A DNA stretch of 64,000 nucleotides from contig NEEC01000008.1 of assembly GCA_002189035.1 (NCBI GenBank), forward strand, positions 2,728,001 through 2,792,000. Direction: 5' to 3'. The stretch comes from Utricularia gibba. Its lineage: Eukaryota > Streptophyta > Magnoliopsida > Lamiales > Lentibulariaceae. Of this stretch, positions 37,749 to 51,542 are shown piece after piece (position 1 is the stretch's first letter; the number at the start of each line of letters is the position of its first letter). Made by a program: the position numbers and the translations under genes. The notes under the pieces are model-generated. The model did no database searches. It was not told the DNA's origin and saw nothing but the letters and a program-made list of their open reading frames with translations.

Positions 37749-40700
37749 ATGGAGTCCGCTTTGCTCTCCGCCGCTGCCGGCGTTTCGATTTTGTCGATTT
37801 ACAAGTCCCTCAATCCTCATTCCTCCTATCCACTTATAATTGCGCGTCTCAACCGCCGCTTCTCCACGGCTGCTCGGATTCCGCTCTCTTTCCTGCATCT
37901 CAGCCGAAGCTGCTCGTTGCAGGGCCCCTTGCTGCGCCAAGATGCTAGATTAGAGAATCTCGGCCGTGGCCGGGGTGGTTGTGATTTTGCAGCGCGGTAC
38001 ACGTCGTCGTTTGTTTCTGGAGGCGGAGGGCCTGATGGGATTGATGGAGGAGGAGGCGATCGTCGGGCGGATGTTGGGGAAGCTAACCCTGGTGGTGCCG
38101 CAGCCGGAACGGGTGAGGGCTTCGGGTCAAGTTCTGAAGTGATCATTCTTGAAGTTGGGGTAAACACTGGTGTTAATGCAGTACTGTTTTGGAATTTTTT
38201 GGCCATTTTGTCAATAAGCGTTTGTTCGAATTTGATACACCCAAAATAGCGTCTTGATATGGCGCTTTTCTGAATGTGGATTATTTTGCTGACTATCTTA
38301 TTTTCTGCGATCGGGATTTTCACCACTTCAGTGTTTCAGGGGATGTCATGTGGGGGATGTGCAGTGAGTGTCAAGAGAATATTGGAAAGTCAAGTAAGTG
38401 CCTTTATAGGATATACGTCTTCATAGTTGCCTTCAGCTTTTCGCCCTTTTTCGTATTTCATTCCGGGTTTTCTTTATCCTATAGTTTATTCCGTGAAAAT
38501 GAAAATCATGAATGAATATTCCTGAGTAAAAGTATAATCTTGAACTGATTCTGGGAAGGGATGAAATTATCCGTAAGAACCGATTGAACCACTTTTTGAC
38601 CGTCTGTTTAATCTTGCATGTTCCCAGTTAACGTTCGTTGATTTCTTTGGAATTATTTTCATCCATCGGTTAACGTGCCTGTTTTTTTTAATAAATTACA
38701 ACAAAAAAAAAAGGTTTTTATTTTAAAGAACTTGTACGTTTCTGTTCTTGTATGATACGATAGGATGGAGACATGCTTTCGTTTTGTGCACCGAAAAGGT
38801 ATTTTAGCTTGACCTTTAAAGAGTTGTCATTAATAAGTATATTGTAATCATCTCGAGCAGCCACAGGTGTCATCAGCGAGTGTAAACCTTGCAACTGAGA
38901 CAGCTATTGTATGGCCTGTATCTGAAGCCATGAATATACCCAACTGGCAAAGGGACATTGGAGAAGCTCTTGCAAAGCATTTGACTAGCTGTGGTTTTGA
39001 ATCCAATCTTAAAGGTTTGAGGTTTTTCATCTATATAATCTTTTTATTTTGCTTACAAGATTACTGCTTCATGATGACCACGTTGAGCATAATCCAAAAC
39101 CTATATTCTTGTCCATCATCGTGCTTTTCGTTATGTTTTTGCTGGCTTCCACCTAGTGCGCACTTTGGGGAATTTTCCCTACTTGCTACCCTGAGAAAAT
39201 TTTTGAGTTTCTTTTTAGCGCTTTCTGGAAAACGCACCTTACCCATACGTTAAGATAACTACTGGATTAGGCATACTGATGGAGGTCTTGATGTTGAGAT
39301 TCTGTAATTAATCACTATATGTATAAGGAAATGCAAGATAAATATGAAAAATAAAGATCATAAATCGACAAACAAAAGGGGTGTGCAATGTGTAGCTTGA
39401 GAACGTAAGTATTAAGGACTCATCTCAGAAAGGACGCAGACGAATAGGAAACTGAGGTTGTTTACCTGGAAGTAAATAAGAGTATTCGTAGTGCAGTGCT
39501 ACAGATTGTCAAAAGTGAGCTCTTGTCTCAATGCTTATCATCATTAGAAAGATGGTAGTTCTGGAATCCTTCTCAAATTCAAACCTTAATCCCACTGGCT
39601 ATGTTAGCCTATATTGATTGTGTTATTGCCTTCCTATTGTAAAATCCATATTTCCTGGAGGGTTTTTTTTCTTTTTAACAAGAGGTAGCATGTTAGAAGC
39701 CTGTGCTAGGCTCTTAAGGTTTTTCTTTGACGTAGAGGCATGTCTGTCCCATATATTTCACCAATGTGGTATATCTCACGTATAGCTTTTCGGGAATGGC
39801 AGATGTGGGAGCAATTGATGGGGATAATAAACCATAGGTGCAATGGATTCCTGTTACACCCACTATTCTCAGTGATGGTGAGTGCTGATCCTACTGCGTT
39901 GTAGCATCTGTACATTCCATTTGTGACCTTCCTTTTTTCCATCCGTAGGTGCACCTTTCTGGTTCTTTGTGTTTTCTGGTGGAGGGCCGTAACTTTCTTG
40001 GTACACCAATATGAATATTAGATTGTTGAGAGGGTTATGTAACAATCTGATAGTCTGTATTAGGTGGTTGGCTTTGGTACTTTACCTTCCATCGTGTAAG
40101 ATTTCTTGTTGTAATACTTTCATTGGTGTGGCATCAAGGAGAAGTTGAAGTCATATTCTGAAATGGGAATAAAGGCCCCATAATTCACACTAAAGTTAGA
40201 AACGTTACAGCATGAAGGATGACATAAAAAATTGGGTGCTTACAAATGGCCAAACTCCTTAAAACTAACAGCATGTTGTGGTTTTGTAAAGTACGAATAA
40301 TGCCATCTACTATCATACAGATTCACTTGAATTTTTTATATCTCTTGAAACGTGGATTCGACTGCTCGTTTATAACTATATTTAAAGTTATCTAAAATGC
40401 AATTCCTTTATCGCCTGGATTATTCATGTTTCTCTGTTTTGCAGATTTTAGAAAGGGAAAATCCTACCAAACCTTCGAGAAGAAAATGCATGAGAAGCAG
40501 GCACTCTTGAGAGAAAGTGGTGAATTTTTTTTCCTAGCTGTTCTCTTCCTGATATGAATATCATTGATGCTGAAAAATGTGGCAACAGAGACTACATGAT
40601 CACCAATATATGAGCATTTCAGGCATAATTTAGATGTGTCTTGAAGTGTTGGAAGACACCCATAAAATATCTTTTTATCAAAGATTATTTGTTGAAATTA

Positions 40701-43700
40701 AATCAACATAGAAATGAAGACTTAAGTTTCATTTCTATCAAATTTTCATTCACAATTCGATGTACATAAGGTGTTTCCATGTGATCGAGGTTTACCATAT
40801 TTTTCCACCAAATGCTAGTAAGAGAAGTGTATTACAGGTCGTGGGCTTGTTCTTTCGTGGGCGCTATGTGCTATTTGTGCCATCGGCCACCTCTCCCACT
40901 TTTTGGGAGGTCAGGCAGCTTGGATCCATGCCTTGCATTCCACAGGATTCCAGATGTCTTTATCCCTCTTTACACTGCTTGGTCCTGGGCGTCAGCTTAT
41001 TACGGATGGTCTGAAAAGTCTCATCAAGGGGGCTCCTAATATGAATACGCTTGTTGGTCTAGGGCTTTATCATCCTTTGCTGTCAGCTCTTTGGCAGCCT
41101 TTTTGCCAAAACTGGTATTTGTTAACTGCATCCTTCTCAAACTCTATGTATTTGAATGTAGTTTGTAGTTTAAGTTACTTGCTATTTCTTCGGTGCTCTG
41201 CAAGATAGTTTTGATATTTTTACATAGTGTTCAAATGACGAGGACAGATGTATGGCCTTATATTGGTGATTTTGATCGTTCTATGATGTGTTTCTTGATC
41301 CAATATTTTGAACGAGATTTTTTGATAGGATTTTCATGCTGCTTTTCTGAATGGAAGTCTCTTTCTAGGGCTGGAGCACATTCTTTGAAGAACCAGTGAT
41401 GTTGATAGCATTTGTCTTACTTGGAAGAAACCTCGAACAGAGAGCCAAGATAAGGGCTACTAGCGACATGGCTGGTCTTCTGAGTATTTTACCATCTAAA
41501 GCTCGGCTTATAGTTAATGGCGATTCCAAGGGAATGAGCTCAGTTGTCGAAGTGCCTTCCGATAGTCTTTCTGTTGGAGATCAAATTATTGTTCTTCCTG
41601 GCGTAAGCAACAGATGAAATTATTCATCAATCACACCATGTTTGCATTTTAGGTGAATGTTATCATCTTTTTCTCAAGATGATGATTGTTCCAGGATCGA
41701 ATTCCTGCTGACGGGATTGTTAAGGAAGGCAGAAGCAGTGCCGATGAGTCAAGTTTTACTGGTGAACCTTTACCTGTCACTAAGTTACCCGGGGTAAACA
41801 TAATCCACTTATTTCTCCCCCAACCCCTTCCCACCCTTCATATGAAATTCAGAAGGGTAAATTCCCTTTTCGCTATTGTATTATGAGTCTTAGAATGGAG
41901 GAATGAGCTTACCTTATGTTCAGCAACAATTCTTGAATGTGTTCCATCTGTTAGTAGTGTGAAGGAAGCCATGTACTCAAAATTGCTGAAGCATTATTTC
42001 GAGATCTTGTTTCAGTCATTTCCATTTACTTTTTTCAAATTTTCAAAATATCAAGTGAGGTGCTCTTATAGGCATTGTTGTTTAACTCAGGTTGCATTCC
42101 TGTGATAGGCTGAAGTTGCAGCCGGAAGCATAAACCTAAACGGAAAAATTACAGTTGAGGTGCGGAGACCTGGTGGTGAAACTGCAATAGGAGATATTGT
42201 ACGTTTGGTTGAAGAAGCACAGACTAAAGAACCTCCTGTACAACGGTTGGCTGACAAGGTTCATTGCTTTCATCGTTCAATTGATTATTGATACTTAATT
42301 AATATCTGGAACTGTTTAATAACATTTCCTTGCCATTCCTTCACTCGACTTATCTGCTTTCCTTGCACATTAATGTTCTCTCCTGCTGGGTTAATGCTTT
42401 ACCAAGGCTCATCTATTTCCTAGGTTGCTGGACATTTTACATATGGAGTAATGGCACTCTCCGCAGTCACATTTCTTTTCTGGAATATATTTGGTAGACA
42501 AATTATTCCCGCTGCACTTCAGTATGGAAGTTCCGTGTCATTGGCCCTACAACTCTCCTGCAGTGTTCTGGTAAAAAGCATAATTAATCCTAATTCTTGA
42601 ACTTCCTTCTTGTGTGTTCTCCTACCGTTAGAAAGTTGTAATTTTTTTGCTATCTTCTTCTTACACACTAAATGCTCTTTGCTCAAGCTAGTATTTCATA
42701 CTGAAGTAGCCCGTTAGTTGTTTGGTGCAGGTTGTGGCATGTCCTTGTGCACTGGGACTGGCAACACCTACTGCTGTGCTGGTAATAGTTTTTAAAAGCA
42801 TATGCTACGGCCATGAATGTGGTTCGTCATGTTCCTCGGTTGAGTTGCTAGATTTTGCATTAGGTTGGAACTTCACTTGGGGCAAGAAGGGGACTCCTTT
42901 TGCGTGGTGGAAGTATCTTGGAAAAATTTGCAGCTGTTGACACCATTGTATTTGATAAAACAGGGACATTGACCATTGGAAAACCTACAGTGACGAAAGT
43001 TGTGACAAAGGACATTCAAGCAAATGCAGATACAGAGTTGAGTATGAGCATCTATCAATTTTATTTCTAACTAAAGAGGCTGCCGGACACTTAATTTCAA
43101 AGCGCATTGATTGATATATATGCTAATTAATTTTGTTTTTGCTGTCATTAAATATGATAGTGCTGTTGGTTTCAAAGTAATTGTAAGCTAGGTACTTTGC
43201 AGGAAAAATCCAATTTCAAATCACGTCTGGTCTGAACCTGAAGTTTTAGAATTAGCTGCTGGAGTGGAATCGAGTACTATCCATCCAATTGGGAAAGCAA
43301 TTGTTGAGGCAGCCACGGCCTCAAACTGCTTGAATGTGAAGGTTTTTTCCTCATTTGTGCTAGCATGTGAAAGAGAATTGAGTAACATACAGCCACATGA
43401 AAATCTATTGCTCTGTAATCTGGTTGCTTAATCAACTTTTTTACAACAATGGTTGTGTATGGTGGACTTGGTCTAACGTGTGTTGCATTCTTGCTTGAAC
43501 TTTTATCATGTAATTGCTGGATGTGCTTTGCATTCGAACTCATTCAGGTCATGTTTTAATGTTTGCATGATTGCTGTTATTGTGCATAGTCATTATTTTG
43601 TATTGGAGAATAACTTTGTTGAAGTATATGAAGTCCAAATTGAATCTTCTCTTTTGGCTTCTAGGTGGAGGAAGGATCATTCTACGAGGAACCTGGATCT

Positions 43701-44826
43701 GGTGTAGTAGGAACCATCAGTGGCCAAAAGGTGACTGTTGGTACAATGGAGTGGGTTCAAAGGTATGTTACGTGAAAAGCTGACTTGTGTGGCATTTCAT
43801 CTGTCAACTTTTTTTCCTCTTCACAAATGAACATTAAAGTTTCTGATGCATTGGTGTCCAAAATCAGGCATGGAGTTGGCTGCCTAGGTCCTTCCGTAGA
43901 AGTTGAGGAGTTCAAAAATCAGTCTGTTGTTTATGTTGGAGTGGATGATGCTCTTGCCGGAGTAATTTATGTTGAGGATAAGGTCAGGGAAGATGCCAGG
44001 CTCCTAATCGAGTCACTGAAACATCAAGGAATCAGCACTTATTTGCTTTCTGGTGACAAAAAGGGTGCTGCAGAGTATGTTGCATCAGCTGTTGGTATTC
44101 CAAATGACAGCGTGAGTTCTTGTGCTCTTTACTCATCTACCAAACCATATATCAAGAAAGCAAACTAAATGAGCTCATACTTCCCTTGGATTCCAGGTGT
44201 TATACAGCGTCAAGCCTCATGAAAAGAAAATGTTCATAGAGGAACTTGTGGCTGATGGTAAGATCGTCGCCATGGTGGGTGATGGTATCAATGATGCCGC
44301 CGCCTTAGCATCATCCCACGTCGGCGTCGCCATCGGCGGAGGCGTTGGTGCTGCTAGTGAGGTTTCTTCTATTGTACTGATGCAGAACAGACTCTCCCAG
44401 GTACACACACTCCACCAACTGCTTGCTTTGCAATAATGCCTCTCAGTTCACTGTTCCAATCCCAACCTTTCCATCTCCAGTTGCTAGATGCTCTGGAGCT
44501 GAGCAGACTAACCATGAAAACAGTGAAGCAAAACCTGGGGTGGGCCTTTTTGTACAATATAGTAAGTTCCCCTGCTGCTCTTTTTCAAACTACTCACTGT
44601 TCACTCCTTATCATCAGCTTCTCTGATTTCTCTCCCACAGATTGGGATCCCAGTAGCAGCTGGGGCGCTTCTACCCCTGAGTGGAGCCATGCTCTCACCT
44701 TCACTTGCGGGTGCACTCATGGGCCTGAGCTCCATCGGTGTGATGACCAACTCCTTGCTTCTACGAGCCAAATACACAGCGTACCATAAACGAGCACGTT
44801 CCCCATCCTCGCACAGATCTGTCTGA
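37749..44826 (+). CDS. PAA1: Copper-transporting P1B-type ATPase PAA1/HMA6, chloroplast envelope
   Basis: Seventeen exons: 37749-38159, 38340-38393, 38861-39014, 40445-40519, 40838-41114, 41369-41602, 41695-41793, 42109-42258, 42424-42570, 42731-42781, 42864-43041, 43203-43341, 43665-43762, 43868-44111, 44197-44400, 44481-44561, 44641-44826. About 927 residues. A Ser/Arg-rich transit peptide and Gly-rich linker are followed by a metal-binding domain GMSCGGCAVSVKRILESQ, then WALCAICAIGH and HSTGFQMSLSLFTLLGPGRQ. Catalytic elements are SFTGEPLPVTK, the Cu site VVACPCALGLATPTA, DKTGTLT, STIHPIGK, MVGDGINDAAALA, and C-terminal TNSLLLR. PAA1 imports Cu into the chloroplast for plastocyanin and Cu/Zn-SOD. 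Two exons are each one base short: exon 5 at a G3 run (41062-41064, expected GALSSFAVSSLAAF) and exon 12 at or next to an A5 run (43204-43208). Intron 3 is unusually long (1.4 kb). Confidence 0.95.
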
Positions 44827-45893
44827 ACTTCTGTCACAGCCACATCATTTGCAGATTCTGGAAGCCACTCTGCATATAGAGAGGAAGCCTGAGGTGTGTG
44901 CCCAAGTGCACGCCAAATTCTTGCTTTGGTCGGCTTCGGCTTCTCCGGCGAGGAACCCAACCCTGCTTTTCTTTATCATGTCAACATTTCTCATCACAGA
45001 GGGGAATATTGATTGATATGCCTCTGCTTTCACTCAGCACACCATCTCTAAAAATAGTCTTATTTAAAACGTGGAATATTATTTTAAAAAAAAAAACAAT
45101 GTTTCATGATGGCTACATGTTTAATTTTTAAGAAATGAGAATATGCTGATCTAATAATTTGGTATGAATTGATAACATATAGCCATTGTTACGTTCTATC
45201 TCACATTTAAATAAAAAAATACATATAGTATGATCATTTTTTTACACAATGTTTAATATGTGACTAAATTTCTAGTTCATTTTATTATTATATTAGAATA
45301 TCGAACCGCGGTGAAATTTAGGACGAATCCCGTGCTGAAACGTGGCGCCGAGAACCAATGGGAGGGGGGAAGAAATCGTATCTGGACGAGCGATATGGGC
45401 CGTGTTTTTCCCAAGGTAGGCACCCACCTGCTTTCTCTGCCACCTCAATGCTGATCTTATAGCCACGTGGCGTCCTCTCAACGGTTCTCTCATTTTATTA
45501 TTATTTTTTTCTCACGCAAAAAGTTATTCTCGTTGAAAAACAACTAATTGTTATTCTCTCAGCCTTAACTAAGATTCTGGAACACTTTCCCGAACTTGTC
45601 TCCGGGGGCTTGAGCTCGTTGATCGCACGGTTGCTTCCGTCTTCTATATTCGCGCACTGGTTTTCGTTTTCCGGTGAGTTTTCTGGGAGCTTCAGCTATT
45701 CGTCACGGCTGTGTAGATCGCTGTTCGTCTTTTCAAGATTATCCTAGCTGGACTCATTATATATTTCTTTTTTCGCAGAAGGTGGAAGGTTTCTTCATCC
45801 TGTTAGAGGAAGGTCGACTTATTCTTGGATAGATCTCTGTATTCTTTCCTATTTACTGCTGGACTTTGGGTTCTGGGTGAATACTGGAAAGGA
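44827..45893. other. Intergenic region and promoter of the LNK gene
   Basis: 3'UTR of PAA1, then about 250 bp of AT-rich spacer, then a GC-richer promoter/leader with a G-box. A likely leader intron lies between about 45674 and 45780. No further gene. Confidence 0.5.
45462..45471. promoter_or_regulatory. Perfect palindromic G-box (GCCACGTGGC)
   Basis: Ten-base palindrome with a CACGTG core about 430 bp upstream of the LNK start codon. A related ACGTGGC half occurs near 45340. G-boxes bind PIF/bZIP factors and are frequent in light- and clock-regulated promoters, which fits LNK biology. Function here is inferred from context only. Confidence 0.55.
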
Positions 45894-47935
45894 ATGTCCG
45901 AGTTGTGTGTTTATCAGGTGAGTCTACTGCGACCGACTTTGGTTTGAAGGGAATAAGTATACGTGATTATTTTTTATGTTTTCCTAGAAGTGTTCCTACG
46001 ATGTTTATTTGATAGATTTGGTTAATATTTTGTCGGTAGGGTGCTTCGAGATTTTATACGCAGATCAGACTGTTGTGCCAAGGTTATGTTTATTGTTTTT
46101 GGTAGCGAATTATGGTTTTGGATGTTGTCATTTCTATCAATATTTATGTTTCACTTATTTTCTGGAAGTATCTTCTGTTGTCCTTAGAGCGATACTATTT
46201 GCTTTTACAGGTTGAGGACATAGTTTGGAATGACTTTCTTTGGAGTGATGATCATATGATGATGCATCCTGGCGTCCAACAGCCTGATGCTCATTCTGTT
46301 CAAGGTGATAGCCTGAAGAGGCGTTGGAACCAAATGGCAAATGATTTTAATAGCCATGGAGATATAGATGCAGCTGAAGATGTTGATTGTGAGGCAGAAT
46401 TTAATGGGGAATGTTTATCGCTGGCCAAAAGACGAAAAATGTTGGGAATAGATTCTGATGCTTATGCCTCGTTAGACAATCGTGACAATGAAATTTGGGC
46501 AAATGAAAGTGTTATGGACGATGTGGCCAGAGCAGTTTGTAACAACTCGCTCAGTTGTCCTGGTGATGGCATTGCCAGCCCACTGGATGATCTGCAGTTT
46601 TTTGAGAATATTGATAGCAAAGACTCATGTGATTATTACGGCTTGCCTGAGATGGTAAACTTTGAAGATGTCGACATGATATTTAGGTAGTGTTCAACTT
46701 GTCGTACTAATAATCGTTCTTATTACATTTTCATCTTATACGGTGTACTCTTTTTTCCAGAACTTGTGATTCCACATTCGGGATTGAAACCGGAAAGGAA
46801 GATGAGCTGGCTTTGTATCCAACAAAATCTGTTGTAGAGTCTGGGGATTGTGACATGAATTCCCTTCACAAATCCACTATTCTCTTGCATCCAACCAATT
46901 ACCTACCTTGGAAGGCACCTATGACCCTCCGCATCAGGATGCTGATTTCTCAAATGGAAGTAAGGAGAAAAGTCACTTAGTACTTAAAGTAGTCTTTTTT
47001 TTTTCCCTTTTTTTACAATGAATATAGAAATACAGGTGAGTACGAGAGTCGTGTTGGCAAGCGTGGAGCCGACAATAATAGCCTTCCTGCATCTTCCTCA
47101 AATACACAAGACAACTCCACAGTGATCACTGAGGTGAATGATACTTGTTTGGAAGCAAGCAGTTTTCACCAGCTTCAGCTTGTTGTGGAAAAGGTATCAT
47201 TCATCCCTTTGACCAGCTGCCTTTCCGGTAGTTCTTGCTCTGCGATGTCGAGGTTCTGCCAATTTGATAGCCCTATAGCTACTTCCGCTTATTCTAAGAT
47301 GACTGAAAAATGGGTTTTAGCATGCAAGGTTGTTTGGTTAATGATATTTAGTTAGTTTGAATTAAGAAAACGATTCAGTAAGTTTTTGTTACATTGCTAG
47401 TGGATATATTTAGGATTTCTGTGCTGATGGCGAGTTCAGTGGCACTTGCTTCTAATCTTCATGCTTGAAAATGAAGCATCTTTCATCTCTTTGTGTTGCT
47501 TCTATTATACTCCAATGGGCTACGTCGGGTCAACTTTAATTATGCGAATTTCATCCAATTTTGTTTAATAAACACTGATCGCTGTTGCCTCCTGTATGTA
47601 TCAGTTGGATGTACGGACAAGGCTGCGGATAAGAGACAGCTTGTGTCGTCTGGCCCGTAGTGCTGAACAGAGGCACAATGAATCGACACCAAAGAGCCAT
47701 CTTGATGACGAGGATGACACAAGTGAATCTTTCCTCTCTGAAGCTGCACACAGGCATGAGTCTTCAATGCCATCTATGGTTAACATTCTGTCATGAGCTT
47801 TGTCTCATCAATCCATTTTGCTTTGGGATCTACAGTTGCATAAACATAGAAGCGGATACGAACCCCATCGACAGATCAGTAGCCGACTTGCTGTTTTCTC
47901 GGCCGTCTGAATCGTCATCACACAGACCTGGTTAA
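45894..47935 (+). CDS. LNK1/LNK2-like night-light-inducible clock coactivator
   Basis: Six exons: 45894-45917, 46211-46686, 46761-46959, 47036-47193, 47605-47778, about 47850-47935. Typical LNK parts are MSELCVYQ joined to VEDIVWNDFLWSDDHMMMHPG, YYGLPEMVNFEDVDMIFR joined to TCDSTFGI, SFHQLQLVVEK joined to LDVRTRLRIRDSLCRLARSA, and EADTNPIDRSVADLLF. LNKs bind RVE8-type MYBs and activate evening genes such as PRR5 and TOC1. Two single-base gaps are needed: one in exon 3 between about 46865 and 46900 (a CCC run is the simplest site), since the exon end requires another phase; one at the start of exon 6. TAA at 47933 ends the frame. A downstream in-phase segment 48014-48132 ending in LNLELSLCAPEF may be the true C-terminus. 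Paralogue (LNK1 or LNK2) not decided. Confidence 0.82.
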
Positions 47936-48729
47936 GATCCAGTAAGTTCTCAAAACCCACAGCAGATAATCAGGTCAATCCACCATTCTCATTCTTTTAT
48001 TCTTTCTTCACAGATTCATGATCCGCCACGAAACCACCTGTTTTCAGTTTCCAAGGGAAAGCCTTTGAATCAAGGTAGAACCCTGAATCCGGAGCTCAAT
48101 CTTGAACTTTCACTCTGTGCACCCGAGTTTTGATTTTGTTTAAGGTAACTCCCAGGAACGACCTGATGCATATATATGCTGTAAAATAGGGTTCACACTG
48201 TGCAACATGTTTCACATCATTGAGAATTGGTGTTGAAATCTGTTTTAGACAGCAACGGGGAAGCAAGGGGCAACGACAGATTTCCTAGTAAGCAGCTGAA
48301 CTCAAAAAGGCAGATGTCCCGGCGCACATCCATATCCCCATTTCCACAAAGCTCCACCCTGTCATGCCCTCCAGCTTCTTCCAATTATTCCAATCTTTAC
48401 ACCATACCATAGTCTGCATGAGCTTACATGATCTTTACACCCCGTTCTCTCTATTCTACCTGCTTCTAGAATGCTCTAGAACATCAGTTTAGTACCAAAT
48501 GCTTTGTAGAACTGGAATGCTCTAGGAGGAATGGCTACAAACATTTGATGATGCAAATCAAAGAGTTCAGTAACAGGACGAGGTGGGCATTTACCATTAT
48601 GACCACAGTTCAAAAATTCAACGCACAAAAACCAATCAGGTACACTCATAGAAGGCAAAGAGAAAAATTTGAGCTTGGACACCGGGATGTTTGCAGTGAC
48701 AAATAAGCAGGCAGCATGCGGTATTCTTG
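47936..48729. other. Intergenic / LNK 3' region
   Basis: Holds a spliceable open segment from 48014 to 48132 that may belong to LNK, then the 3'UTRs of LNK and of the convergent actin gene. No independent gene. Confidence 0.45.
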
Positions 48730-50099
<1,370 letters not shown>

Positions 50100-51542
50100 C
50101 TCCTTGTCTTACCTGAGGCAAAGAATTACATATATCCTCAATCTTTTCATGTATCACAAGTTTGCGGCATATAAGATATCACTTCTGGGAACAAATCTCA
50201 TTTCCCATATTCCATACACAGTGCCGAAACTCAAGCACAAATTCAATTCAGCGGCGTTTATGAGTGAACCCATTAAATGACAACCAAGATCGCTACTAAC
50301 ACACAGCAACTGACATTTATCTACATAAATTCAACTGTTCACGCACAGGTCAGGAAAACGAGACAGATCCAAGAATCAACAATATACGGCACAGCATTCC
50401 GCAACACACTCATTATGAACTTACACAAAACGAAGATCAAGTTGCGAACCTGGTAAATCCAAGACTAGATTGGCCTCCAAGAATCCCTTTGGAGGGTTGA
50501 TGTGAAACTCAACTGTGGAGGGTCGATGTGAAGCGGGTTCTCCAGTGGAGTTGGAAAGTGATAAAATGGATTCTGGTGCAGGCGCCATGACCTCTTTAAA
50601 AAACTAAGGAAAAAAATGTACGCTTTTCCTGAGATGCAAATGGAATTCAAATTCAAATGCAGGGTGTGAGAGTGAGGGCCGTTGGATTGATGCGTTACTG
50701 AATCGGACGGTGGACATCGCATGGACAGGCTCACATTGATTCAAGTGGTGGACATCCCTAGCTTTAAGCCTTTTGCCATCTCATCTACTTTTGAGGTCAT
50801 CCCCATGTGACAATGTGACCATCTTTTTATTTCTTTTTTCCTAAGTCAATTATTGCCAACTCCAACTGTTAAATTAATGTATTTTCATTATTTTTTTAAT
50901 TTTTTTTAGTAAAATTCTGGATCATTGGGTTCCACAATTGGGCCTAACGAAACCCATTAGGCCCATTACGAATAAAACGGGCTGAGAAATGAGATGCCTG
51001 ATTCTTGCTCGGCACTGCCCAGTTGGAGATCACCAGATTCTTGCTCAGCTGCTACATCTTCAAGATGCCTGATTGATTCTCGGGTTCTTGAAACCCAGAA
51101 CCGAATTCTTCATCCCTTTTTGACCAAGGGAGAATCCACTTCTTTTGCAGTGGGAGCAAGCTCGCTTCTTTATCATCAGACTTCCCGCTTTCTGTCAGTG
51201 CTGTTTGTACTCTTCCAAGGACGATGAAGTTCCCAGATTCTATGTACGTGAAAACAGACAAGAAAAGAATGATAGCTGCTAAAACCTTGTGCTCAACAGC
51301 ATTAACACATGCTTGGAACTGAGATTAAAGTTTTGGAGTTTCTGGGAATCGTGATACTCCAAGAATATATGCTGATATGACGTATAATATGCGTTTTAAC
51401 AAAAAAGGAAGCAATGTTCTTCAATATCTTCAAACATTATCTTTACATGTAATATTGGAAGCAAGAATCTTGTGATGATAATGGAGACAAGTGTTTCAGT
51501 GTTTCAGGTAGTTGGTGCAAGGCAGGCAAAAGGGGGAGGAAA
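50100..51542. other. Divergent promoter region between actin and the MYB-CC gene
   Basis: Actin leader and probable leader intron on the left (to about 50450). Two near-identical 16-bp direct repeats (GGAGGGTYGATGTGAA) follow around 50490-50530. A site II pair lies at 50939-50965, then a short Ser/Cys frame with an internal repeat of GATGCCTGATT at 50993 and 51064. No supported gene. Confidence 0.45.
50939..50965. promoter_or_regulatory. Inverted pair of site II elements
   Basis: TGGGCC at 50939-50944 and GGCCCA at 50960-50965 flank an AACGAAACCC core. Such pairs mark TCP-bound promoters of housekeeping genes. The gene they serve is unclear: the MYB-CC start codon is about 580 bp downstream. 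Confidence 0.45.

Noticed and set aside
39015..40444. Possible inserted gene or transposon in the 1.4-kb third intron of PAA1
   Set aside because: No coding similarity, inverted repeats or target duplications found by eye; it appears to be a long ordinary intron.
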